Below are positions 1 to 9,298 of a stretch of DNA of 64,000 nucleotides, one piece after another; positions within the stretch are counted from its first letter, which is position 1, and each line of letters opens with the position of its first letter. A program made the translations under genes and the position numbers. The notes beneath the pieces were generated by a model. That model was not told the DNA's origin. It did no database searches and worked only from the letters and a program-made list of their open reading frames with translations. Source of the stretch: Holtermannia corniformis (taxonomy: Eukaryota; Basidiomycota; Tremellomycetes; Holtermanniales). Location: positions 9,847 to 73,846 of the forward strand of contig BCIJ01000017.1 in NCBI GenBank assembly GCA_001599935.1, given 5' to 3'.

Positions 1-389
1 ATGCATGGCCATGCACGGAAGCCGTCATGTGAGTTTGGCGAAAGGCGGGCCTTTGCTTACGGTACGCAGTTTCGCATCAGCTCATGATTCCCTCGATTCA
101 AGAGAAGTCGCTGGCGTTGTTTTGGTACGCGCCAGCATACTGCTCTCAGCCTTCAACACCACAACTTTATGTACGTAGGCGTGACTCTTGATCTGATGCA
201 TGACTGACGAGCTAGTGTGACGGCATGGGTGTCCAGTCCCTACCGCTGCCCTAAAAAGGTCAATATCGAGTGTTACTCATAACACTCGATCTGGACATAT
301 TCTGACATGACTACCACACGGCCGGAGTCGTGACAGCTAGGTGACAGTTTACATTCTCTGAGCAATGCACCTGCACGAGATCTGCACAC
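1..389. other. No gene recognised
   Basis: I see no conserved coding signal here. Short open frames exist on the minus strand and run on to about 685, but their composition is not convincing and they overlap the palindrome at 390-457. The stretch belongs to the repeat-rich left arm. Confidence 0.4.
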
Positions 390-457
390 GATGCAAAGCT
401 TCGTGCAATGATAGCTTCGTGCAATGATGCACGAAGCTTTGCACGAAGCTTTGCATC
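390..457. repeat. Nested perfect palindrome (double hairpin)
   Basis: An 18-bp arm at 390-407 (GATGCAAAGCTTCGTGCA) is exactly reverse-complemented at 440-457. Between them sits a second perfect hairpin: an 11-bp arm at 413-423, a 4-nt loop ATGA, and its complement at 428-438. Both hairpins use the same core, AGCTTCGTGCA, so the region looks like one short unit copied in both orientations. No gene is seen around it. Confidence 0.85.
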
Positions 458-859
458 GTCGTGCATTGGGTCGCGATCGTGGCCTGCAGCACGGCAGCCT
501 TGTACCTTCACTGTCATAGATGACAATCGTGAGTACGTACAACCGTCTGCAAGTGTGACTTGAACACTAATGCTATCGTCCACTGCGCTGACTCTGTGAA
601 GACCAATAGGGCGTGCGTGAGTGACCTTAGCCAATTGATCGAGCAGCGGGTGATGCACGGCAATGCATCGCATCATGCGATCCATGTCTGGTGATGTCTT
701 TCAAGGCGTATGTAGCTGTATAATATGTATGACGTGTTGTCGACTTTGTCTGTTGCGACTTGGTATTTCGTCCGATGCTATGGCATGCCGTTTCGGTAAA
801 ACACGTGATGGTCGTACGGTCGTAGCTTTGTGTCGTAGGTTGTTAATACTTCCATTATT

Positions 860-1129
860 ATGCTACTCCCCGAGCAAATCCAACATGTGCAAGCTGCTGT
901 TCAAGAGGCGACACAACCAGCAGTTGTCTATCTTGACACACCACCATTGGAACGTAACGTGTTAGCCTTGCCAGACTTGCTACACGACATTCAACACATT
1001 CTTGACGATGTTGACATGCTCAAGCTTGATCTACCAACACTGGTGTTCACTGGACTTATTCAGCAATGTCTTCATCTTCGAGACTGTTTGGACAACTGCA
1101 AAGGGTTGAGTGCGCTTGCGCTACTCTAG
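860..1129 (+). pseudogene. Coding-like fragment, possibly the N-terminus of the integrase gene
   Basis: An 89-codon frame has acidic, leucine-rich, helix-like composition (for example LLHDIQHILDDVDMLKLDL) and stands out from the surrounding noise. Proteins of the basidiomycete integrase-core family often carry a helical N-terminal region before the HTH-like part, and the next recognisable integrase piece starts about 900 bp downstream on the same strand. The segment between holds a dispersed repeat and tandem repeats, so this may be the separated 5' part of the same gene. No direct homology can be shown by eye. The alternative is an unrelated chance frame. Confidence 0.3.
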
Positions 1130-1232
1130 TCTTTACTTAGTTCAGTCGTGTGTCGTACGTAGGTAATGCTTCAATGTCTAGTTAATATCTTGTCAAGCAA
1201 GAGAGTTGAATTGCTTGAGGGTTGTCGGTCTT

Positions 1233-1520
1233 AAGGATTTATGAATTGATCAGATCCATACGCTCTGCGGAAAGAGGACACTGTCCCAGATTCCCTCTCT
1301 TATATACCTAGTCTACAGGGCTTCTTGCCACCCAACTGAGTGAGCAAGAGTGGGAGTGAGTGGGAGCAAGTGGGAGTGAGTGGAGTGAGTGGAGTGAGTG
1401 GGAGTGAGTGGAAGCAAGTGGTCAAGTGAGTGGTCAAGTGAGAACAAGTGACCAAGTGGGAACAAGTGACCAAGTGGGAGTGAGTGACCAAGTGAGTGAT
1501 CACGTGACCAATCCTTTACA
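1233..1520. repeat. Dispersed repeat family 2, copy A
   Basis: It begins AAGGATTTATG and ends AATCCTTTACA, so the first and last 7 bases are inverted repeats (AAGGATT/AATCCTT). About 80 bp at the left (the part containing TTGATCAGATCCATACGCTC and CTCTCTTATATA) recur almost unchanged in copy B at 9875-10110. The middle is different: here a minisatellite of units such as GTGAGTGGGAG and GTGACCAAGTGG (about 1340-1500). The TATA-like stretch and conserved ends suggest a non-autonomous element or a solo LTR of an unknown family. I could not find a clean target duplication. Confidence 0.6.
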
Positions 1521-2042
1521 ACAACCTGGAGCGAAACAAAAGCAAGACCCCTTATACCATTACGACATCACGAGGTGACAGCATCTCTCACCTTCGCATC
1601 AATCTAGACCTGGTGTCAAGCTCGGAGGCTTGTGGCTGGAGAAGGACTCGGCAGCACTAGTAGATGTATAGCCTAAGCTACCAGTAGGTACAAGGTGGCA
1701 AAGGTGGAAGAAGAGTATGAGACCAGTGAAGAGAAGGGAGGGGAAAGTCCAAGCTTAAGTAGTTCTGCTGGGGAGTTTCCCCTAGTCAGGCTGACTCAGC
1801 CTTGGTGGAGGTCTGTGGGAAATCCCTCAGTGGCAACCAATGAAAAAAGAGCAAAAAGGTTTGGGGAAGTTCCTGGTTGGGGATGGAACCAGGGATGTGA
1901 TGTGATTGGTTGTTAAATGCCTCAAAATGCCTCAGTGGCAGTGTGGCAGTGTGGCAGTGTGGCAGAAAGGGAAAGTCAAGGCAAAAAGGCAAAAGGAAAA
2001 GTCCGTGATGGGGAATCGAACCTCTGGACTACGTGTCAATCA
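1521..2042. other. Non-coding stretch with short tandem repeat
   Basis: I see no gene. Around 1930-1965 the unit GTGGCAGT is repeated four times. Near 2010-2025 the minus strand reads GGTTCGATTCCCC, which resembles a tRNA T-loop, but the stem does not pair and there is no matching acceptor strand, so I do not call a tRNA. The integrase coding sequence becomes readable from about 2043. Confidence 0.5.
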
Positions 2043-4690
2043 TGACACCTGGAGCTGCTTTCGTCCCTGTCCTCTATGGGCTTTGCGGACTCCCAAATTG
2101 CAAGCTGGCTTGGCTGCAGTCCCAAGACGTTGTACAACAGACGACAAGAAAGAGGTGTATCAAAACGGGAATTTACAGCTTTGACGGACGAAGATGTGAG
2201 GGACCTGTCTAGGAGAGACAGTATCCGCGAGCCGAAGGCGACGATCGAACGGATCGGCGCAGCGGGGTGAAGCTCCAAGGATCGCTGAGGCGAAAGGCGA
2301 GGTTTCGCAGAGCGTAATGGGGTTTTCACGTATGATATTCAGACTATGGAAGAAACTACCTACAACACGCGCGGTTCTTAAGCCGCGGCGCGCAGCCCTC
2401 ATCTGCACAGACCATGGCACGCTGGGCGTCCAGGGTCGTGCTCGAGGCTAAGGCAGCCACTTGACAGAGTGGCGGCCTAGCCGAGTCACGTGCCACGACC
2501 ATAGTCGTAACAGAAGAGCTCAGTGTTGTGAGTAACATGGCATTAAGTAAAGCTTAGACTAACATTCCCTCAGGCCATTAACACCGTGAAGCAACTGGGG
2601 AGTGGTTTCGAAGGCGAAATTGGAGTGGTCGCTGGTCTCAAGCACTTCGCCGTCAACATTCCTAGAGCTCGCCTGCGCCAAACCCTCAGGACGCTTTTCC
2701 CAGAGCAGATTGCTGAGCGCTGGGCACTAGCAGTCAAGAGGCGCATTTACTATGTTCCATTCGTCAATAGCCTCTGGCACATGGACGGTCATCATAAGCT
2801 CATCAAGTGGAAGATTGTAATACATGGCGCAATTGATGGCAAGACACGCTGTATCACGTTCCTCAAGGCAGCCAACAACAACCGAGCTGAGACAGTCTTG
2901 GAAGGGTTTCAGCAGGCTGTTCACCAGTTTGGCTGGCCAAGCCGAGTCCGAGGAGATCACGGAGGAGAGAACCTAGGTGTGAAACGCTTGATTGAGGATG
3001 TGAGAGGTATGCCGTAGTGCTTGTCTCATTTCGGTGTGTGCTGATCATGCAGGGCTACACCGGGGTAGCTTTATACAGGGTTCCTGTTACGACCCGTCAA
3101 CGTCCCGTAACACAAGCCTATCAATATCGGCTATAATTGGCTCTACTAGGCTTTACACACAAGACTTCCCTATTGTTCTTCCCCACAAACGGCGTACAGC
3201 CTTATTGTTCCTCTCCACACCTCGACCGCCTACGGCTACCACTCTTATTGTTCTTCTCCACACTTCGGTCGTCACTCTATGGTTCCTCCCCACACTTCAT
3301 CCGCCTGCGGCCGCCTCCTTATTGTTCTCCATCCTATTGTTCTCCAAAGAACAATAGACCTTTGCCACCCAGGACAACCGCCAGCACCCGCCGGGCCAAA
3401 AGGTATATAAGGAGAGGGTCCAGAGGGCAGTTGTGTTAGGGCTAGCCCCAGGAAGATTTAGGGTGGCGACAAGGTCCCGTCGGTGAAGTAAATCAGTCGC
3501 GTTGGTGTAGTCGACGACTGGCGATCGCTGGCGATCGCTGGGAAAAGTGATGGGCAAGTAGAGTAACGAGTAATGGGCAAGACGAGGACCAGGAAGCGGC
3601 CTCGGGAGTTTAGGGTAGCCTTTGCTTAGAACCTATGATTAAAGCTCTCGAAGACTCGAGCTTGTACAATTGTTCGAGACATCCCCCGCCGCGGCCACTG
3701 CCGCGGCCAATCCCCGTATTCCCCAACCCCTCCGTTAACCCCCTCTTGTCTCTCCGCCTGGCCTGTAACAAGTTGGGTTCTTCTTCCCTTAAGGATCCAA
3801 TATCATAAGTTACTCCCCATCTTCCTCTCAACTTGGCACATATCTCTCTCTTTACTATCTTACTCTACATACACTTGTGCATCAACTGTCAACCTATCTC
3901 TTCCTGGCAAGCCCATCCGGGATCCTTCCTTGCCACTCATCGTCCCACAGCATAAAGACCATTACCTGTGCCACATCACCTGGCTCTGGTCACGCTCTCT
4001 GTGCCCAGGCCTAACAGTTCCTCCACACACAATCAACGGATTGAGCGCCTCTGGGTTGACCTGCAGCGCTGGTGTACAGTGTCATACCGAGGTGCCTTCC
4101 AACACCTTGAAGACAGTGGCCGACTGGATATCAACAATCCCTTACACATGTGGTGTCTTCATTTCACATTCCTACCGCAACTGAACCACTCTCTGCAATA
4201 TTTTGTGCACCGGTGGAACAACCACAAGATCCGAACGGAGAGGTACCGAACTCCTCTTCAATTGAACATAGAAAGTGCGTTGACACTCATGTGTAGAGGC
4301 AGACGCAGCTGATGTTCAATAGGCCGTATTGAGGCAGTGCTGCGAGGCTTTGACCTCAATACCAATCCTTTGGCCATCCAAGACGACAACGATGTTGCTG
4401 CACAAGGCTTCCTCAATCAAGACTTTGCACAATACGGGACAGACAATGTTGCTGGGCGCTTCAATCTACCCCCTCGTGACCGGGATCCTCATGTCGAAGT
4501 GGTACCTCCAAGTGATTGCCTTGACCCTAGCCTGCTGGACTTCCTCGACAACACCGATTTCGTCACAGTCCTTGAATCTGCAATTGGGCCATGTTGGCCT
4601 GTTAAAGACGACCTGGGAACAGATCGCTATGTTCAGTGCGTAAGAATTGTTGAGCTGTACACAGCGCAGCACTTTCAAAGGAATGCATAA
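2043..4690 (+). pseudogene. DDE integrase-core (transposase-like) gene, broken by a solo LTR
   Basis: The pieces match the basidiomycete integrase-core family. An HTH-like segment at 2076-2200 contains MGFADSQIASWLGC and TLYNRRQERG. The catalytic core at 2586-3017 contains SLWHMDGHHKLIKW (first Asp) and SRVRGDHGGEN (second Asp). The C-terminal core at 4018-4300 contains THNQRIERLW (presumed catalytic Glu) and WNNHKIRTERYRTPLQL. A tail continues at 4337-4690. A 46-nt intron fits at 3007-3052. About 370 bp between the HTH part and 2571 is either a long intron (acceptor CCCTCAG) or another insertion. A 932-bp solo LTR lies between GSFIQGS and STHNQRIER; removing it with one 5-bp duplication restores the frame. 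A TGA near 4310 may lie in a short intron ending AATAG. The family role (DNA cut-and-paste integration) is known. Whether this copy was ever active is inference, and it cannot be now. Confidence 0.8.
3085..4016 (+). mobile_element. Solo LTR, retrotransposon family 1 (932 bp)
   Basis: It starts TGTTACGACCCG and ends GGCCTAACA (TG...CA ends with a short inverted TGTTA/TAACA), flanked by the exact 5-bp duplication GTTCC at 3080-3084 and 4017-4021. This is the standard signature of an LTR left by recombination between the two LTRs of an element. A TATA box (GGTATATAAGGAG) near 3400 and a conserved block AAGGATCCAATATCATA near 3790 recur in the second copy at 6222-6616. It interrupts the integrase gene. 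Family assignment to Ty3/Gypsy is likely from the 5-bp duplication and ends but not proven, since no internal coding region is present. Confidence 0.9.
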
Positions 4691-5300
4691 CAGAAATTTT
4701 GCACATTCATCACACATCCTCATCAAACGGCTTTGGAATCTTGACCGCGCGTCCTCGGCGAGTCCTCTTTGGACTGGCAGCAGGAGCTATAGTAGCGGGC
4801 TGTGTTGCGACACTCTTGGTGCTAATGCTGCCCGCCTTGGACGAACGCAGGGAAGCCTTGCGTGGCTTGGTGGTAGCTGACACAGACGCAACAGGTGGTT
4901 GTCATGATCCCGCCTGGATCCTGTCAGGCTCCGGCCGGTCGGTCCGATNGGCAGCCGTAGGCTGCGCAGGCCTTGCTCAGGAACTACTGGAAGTGGAAGG
5001 ACTGCAACGTCATCGACATCGCCATCGACATCGCCATCGACATCGTCAACGTCATCGTCATCGTCATCGTCATCGTCAACGTCAACGTCAACGTCAACGT
5101 CAACGTCAACGACATCGTCAACAACATCGTCCGCGATATCCCGAGAGGCCACTGGTATAAGAGAAGGGGGCTTTGGCTGTTGTAGTTCTTCATCTGGTCT
5201 TACCTTTCATGCACCACGGGTAGCTGCCGAGTCCTCCAGAGCTCACTCTTGACAGTGGTACACGAGTAGCTGAAGAAGTGTCAGGTATTCCTCGTTGAGG
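4691..5300. repeat. Hexanucleotide microsatellite and flanks
   Basis: From about 5008 to 5130 the sequence is built of CATCGA/CATCGC units passing into CGTCAT and then CGTCAA units. On the minus strand the 122-codon frame 4787-5152 reads this as an Asp/Val-rich acidic run. The frame lies downstream of the stop of the minus-strand gene at 5301 and shows no domain, so I do not call a gene. Position 4950 is an unresolved base (N) in the pattern GATNGGC. Confidence 0.7.
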
Positions 5301-7114
5301 CTAAGGGAACGCACCAGAGGGTTTATGCTTCTCCTTTGCATGCACAGCTGGAAGAGCAAGTAACGTTGTGTCGAATGTCTCCGAAGCTGGTGATGACGGT
5401 GAAGAGTCACTGATCTCAAACGGGCAGCTCTGATTGTTGAAGGGTACAGCCCAGGTGAACGTTGAGTCTTCCTGCTTGACAGTGGGCAAATAGGCCATGC
5501 GTGTTGTCACAGGCTCGCGCTTGACAGGGTGGTCCTCCATCAAAGCTGAGAGACCCCGTAGTTGACGGTAGTCATCCCCGCCATCAGAATCAAAGCTAAG
5601 GCGCCTTTTGCCCTTGCTTGGTCGGACGGGCTGTGCAACATATCAGCGCGAGGCATATATCCTTCAAAAGATACACTGACACTGCGGCAGGTGTCGACAT
5701 GAGCATAGTAGAAGTCACTTGGCCAGCTGCGCTTGCACCGCGCGCAGGTGATGCGCCGTATGACTTCTTGATCTGAATTGTCTTCGTCACTATCCCCAAT
5801 ACCAGGGATACTGCTGCTCAAGTTGGCCTTGATGAGACGTCCATTGTACGTGTCAAGAAAGGGCTGGTTGACGTCACTTGAGTTGGACACAATCCATGCC
5901 AGATCACAGTTGGGCCCGTACTGCATGTGGAGGCGCTGACCAATGAAGGTGTGGGAATCAGCCACCTTGGCGAGTGCATGGTTCCCAGAGTTGCGCGTGG
6001 CCCAACTGTATTACTTCAGCACTGTTACGCACTATAATGGAGTACGCACAAGAAGCCTGACTGGCTCAGGTCAACACCGACATCTTGAAAGGCTCTCATT
6101 ACCAAGCTTTCAACCTCTGTCCCAGATGGCGTGTCTAACGGCACCACACATGTCGTGATAAACATCATGTCACGAAGGAGATCCTGGAGGATGACCCCAA
6201 CCTGGCCCCGGAGAGCGTAGCTGTTACGACCCGCAACCGGATCGCAACACAAGCAGTGCCACTTGCCACTCACCAGTCGCCACTCGCCACTTGCCACTCC
6301 CGGCTTCCGGCTCAAGGCGCACGTCGCAAGGCGCACGTCGCAAGGCGTAAGGCGCAAGGCGTAAGGCGTAAGGCGCAAGTCTGTTCCTATTGTCTTTCCA
6401 TTGTATATAAGACCCATCCTTGGGACCCAGTTCCCAAGGATCCAATATCATACGTTATCACTCTCAAGCCTCACTACTACCTCAAGACATCAAGCACACC
6501 AGGTCTGACCTGTACCTCTAGTGAGCACCCCGTCCTGTGCAACAGGCTATCTCCCTTTCCTCCTCTCTCTACTCCGTCCACCCCGGTCTGGCCTTCTGCC
6601 GTGCCCGGGCCTAACAGTAGCCCCTGGAAACAATTGCACTTGATGGAACATACGCTATCTGATCAGACGGAACATTAGCGTTGTAACAGTCGTCAGATTT
6701 GGTACGTGCTTTCTGCTGTTTGCCGAACATGACAAGTTTGGTTGACTGAACTCGCTTGGCGTCCTTGACAGACTTGGGCTTGATTGCGCCTGGTGCAGCG
6801 CGGTTGCGGGACCCAGTGATTGCTACACCCTTGAGGGCCTCTTGCAGATACTTTGATGAGAACTGCGGGTGACCACCAAGGGTTGCCGAAGTGCTGCCTG
6901 TGTCAAGAGGCAGAATGGGTGATGGCAGCATTGGAGGTGTGGAGAAACGGTTGGCAACAGGTGGGATGGACCTGGCGTTCACAGCAGATGACCATGGCTG
7001 AGCAAGCTCACTTGACACTGTCGAGGGGGAGTCTGAACGACTACTTTGAAGGGATGGAACATCCTCGCACGCAGCAAGCAGCTGCCGCAGCTGTGTGCCT
7101 GAGTCAGATGGCAC
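5301..7114 (-). pseudogene. Transposon-region protein with a C2HC-like knuckle, split by a solo LTR
   Basis: Reading from 7114, the first part is Ser/Pro-rich and then basic (GAIKPKSVKDAKRVQSTK) and reaches SAIVSRGY at the LTR. The frame continues on the other side with ALRGQVGVILQDLLRDMM, QDVGVDLSQSGF and, after a short intron, HALAKVADSHTFIGQRLHM. A CARCKRSWPSDFYYAHVDTC motif (C-x2-C, H, C) near 5700-5770 suggests zinc binding. An intron with a CTGAT branch fits after DTCRSVS, joining PVRPSKGKRRLSF and a Ser-rich tail ending PSGAFP at the stop at 5301. The 395-bp LTR at 6222-6616 interrupts it; one TSD copy restores RGYALRG in frame. I do not recognise the family. Its position next to a TET/JBP-like gene suggests a transposon-associated protein, but that is inference. 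Confidence 0.55.
6222..6616 (+). mobile_element. Solo LTR, retrotransposon family 1 (395 bp)
   Basis: It starts TGTTACGACCCGCAAC and ends CCGGGCCTAACA, flanked by the exact 5-bp duplication GTAGC at 6217-6221 and 6617-6621. Its ends, a TATA-like TATATAAGACCC and the block AAGGATCCAATATCATA match the copy at 3085-4016, so both are one family. Inside is a run of 9-10-bp units such as CGCAAGGCGTAAGG (about 6320-6380). It splits the minus-strand gene 5301-7114. Confidence 0.9.
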
Positions 7115-7251
7115 TGTATTTCTCTACAGCACTCACCATTGCAGCATGGTCCGGGCCATTCATGGTTGAAGTTGTTTTTGTGGACAGTTTCGTGCACCGT
7201 GTTGACAAGGCCAGCAGATCACGTGACATACTTATCATAGACTATGTTTAA

Positions 7252-9298
7252 CTACACCTCATCACGGTCAAGAGCAAAGACCTCTTCCACCTCACCCATC
7301 AAGGCCTTCTCTGCTTCGCTTGCAGCGTAACAAACTGACCGTTTGTCCAGGAAGGTTGTGATATGAAGACGTTGTTTTGCCATGCAAGCGGGTAACTTGA
7401 TGACACGGTGGGGCTGTGTCCGGGCCAGAAAGAAGACGACCGTTCCTGAGGGTTGTATGTTAGCTACAGAAGCAGCCACACCTCACATGACATACCAGGC
7501 GGTTGGGGACAGCGAACTCCAAGGCAAGGAAGGACCAGATCACACGCACCCGCAGGCCACCGGTCAGCACCGGTTCCCAAAGAGATGTTGACGGTGTATG
7601 AGTTGATGCAGTTCCACCGATCAATGTGGATTGCGTCTGACTGGCCTTTGCCAACCGCAATTGTGTTGCCTGTGTTGCCCAAGCGCAAGCCCTTTGCTGC
7701 TTCACCATTGGCAAATGCTGCACTACGCACGCTTGCGTTTGCCCTGGTAGCGTTGCGCAGTTTCAGCCAGTGCAATGTCCACGCAAGCAACTCACCAGCG
7801 AAGTGCTGCGTACGCAGCTGTGAGGATGCGGTTGCTGAGAGACGACGGGCATCGGCGCTCGGCGGAAGTCGCGGAAGGTTTAGATAGATCGGCGACGCGT
7901 GACGACTCTTAGGTCGCTAGGCGGAGCAGAGCTAGCTGGTACTCGAGAACTACTTAGAGTGCTCGAGGGTTTGACTTTAGTCTGTGGGTTGCGATAGCAA
8001 TAGGTAACTGTTAGGATGTACAAAGGTGATGCATCTCTTGAGGCGCGGGACGCCGTATGGCTGCGGCAGTCGGAGCGCGCCGAGCTCCGCGATCTTCGAG
8101 CGAGGCGAGTGGCGCGGCTGATGCCGCCCGCCGAAGACCTCTCGAGCGGCGCCTGCTCTCGTGCCGACTACCCTCCGTGACAGCAGCAGGGTCGATCCTC
8201 TGGAGAAGACGCATGATTGGAGTTGCGATGTGACGCTCATAGCACCTGAGGAAACCCAGGATGGCAGCGCGTGCCTCCTCTGACACTGGACTGGTGTCCT
8301 TTGTCACCCAGGGGAATTGCGCTGGACCAGGTCGTAGCCAGATCCCCCAATGGTAGTCGTGTTGCTTGCGCTTTGCCTGTTGTCGCGTCTTGCAGTGTCT
8401 CACGTTGTTAGCTGGTGGTTTGAGCTTGGGGAGTGAGTGTACGCTGCGGAAGTGCAGGCTCAACTTACAGCTTCGACCACAGCCCATGCTGCAAGAACCT
8501 CTGTCATCCCTTCGGTACTGAGCAAGTTGGATGCGCGATAGACCGCATATTTGGGCCGAGAGATGCCTGTTTGAGTTAGAGACTGCACAAGTGCGGTTCA
8601 TGTCACGTACTGGATCTCTCTGCATCATCCTGTTTGTTCGTCTCAGACACATCTGGGTTGAGCACAGCTGCGTTTCGATCCACAGGTAGGGTTGTATAAC
8701 GTGCTTTGAGCTTTCGTACGTAGTGTTGTATTGTTGAAGGTGATGCATGCGGATCGTTGTGAAAGCGAAGCTGCGTTTCAGGCAACGTAGTGGGCGAAAC
8801 CAGAGCTATGAGATTGTCAGCCTTGGCCAAATGACGCAGTATCGACTTACCTGGTGCAAACTTGTCGACTATCCTTGCGTTATGTGCCGCTCGCTTTCGC
8901 TTGTTTTCGAGGTGCTTAAGTGTTGCACTGGCATTCTTCTTCATCTTTGCTTGGGCCCGCGCTCGCTTCTTAGATGCACCTTGACGCTTTTCCTTGCGTG
9001 TGTGGATCTATTCGCTAAGTTAGCTTCGTTTCTGACGCTTCGAAAAATTTTGGCATAGTCTCCCCCCGTCTTCGCAGTGCTAGGACGCGGTGCAATGCTA
9101 GGATAGGATGCGGTGCAAGAGGGTGTTGTGGACTGGGCTAAGGTCAGATTGCGCAGTTGTACTCACAGCTTCGCTCGCAATATGCACGCTCGCTTTGGCT
9201 TCGCCTGCTGCAACATTCGCTTCGCCAGCGTCGCTCGCTGTCTTCGCCGAGTTCGTGATTGTACGGGGGTCGACACCAAAGAAGTCCATGCTGGTCAT
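7252..9298 (-). pseudogene. TET/JBP-like 2-oxoglutarate Fe(II) dioxygenase gene, probably disrupted
   Basis: Exons read on the minus strand. The N-terminal part is basic (KKRARAQAKMKKNASATL), followed by TETs-like flanks (LRFHNDPHASPSTIQHYVR; PKYAVYRASNLLSTEGMTEV; YHWGIWLRPG). The core carries AIHIDRWN (the HxD iron motif), then LVLPCLGVRCPQPPG. A 50-nt intron (7446-7495, GTATGT donor, GCTAAC branch) is followed by TVVFFLARTQPHRVIKLP (distal His) and QRLHITTFLD (the Arg expected to bind 2-oxoglutarate). The stop is at 7252. TET/JBP enzymes oxidise methylated pyrimidines in DNA; in basidiomycetes they are expanded and often carried by transposons. Between about 7800 and 8190 no frame joins ...RIDPAAVTEG to the core, so a roughly 370-bp insertion probably breaks it. 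No transposase of the KDZ class is visible nearby. Another double-stranded beta-helix oxygenase is the main alternative. Confidence 0.6.

Noticed and set aside
311..685. 124-codon minus-strand frame
   Set aside because: It runs through the nested palindrome, has no motif and no splice or composition support.
1300..1503. Possible CRISPR-like regular repeat
   Set aside because: Units are 7-12 bp, contiguous and without spacers: a eukaryotic minisatellite.
2005..2080. tRNA-like 3' end on the minus strand (GGTTCGATTCCCC ... TCACGGA)
   Set aside because: The T-stem does not pair fully, no complementary acceptor strand (TCCGTGA) lies upstream at the right distance, and the anticodon-arm region forms only a 4-nt loop.
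4787..5152. Asp/Val-rich minus-strand frame
   Set aside because: It is the translation of a hexanucleotide repeat and lies beyond the stop of the neighbouring gene.
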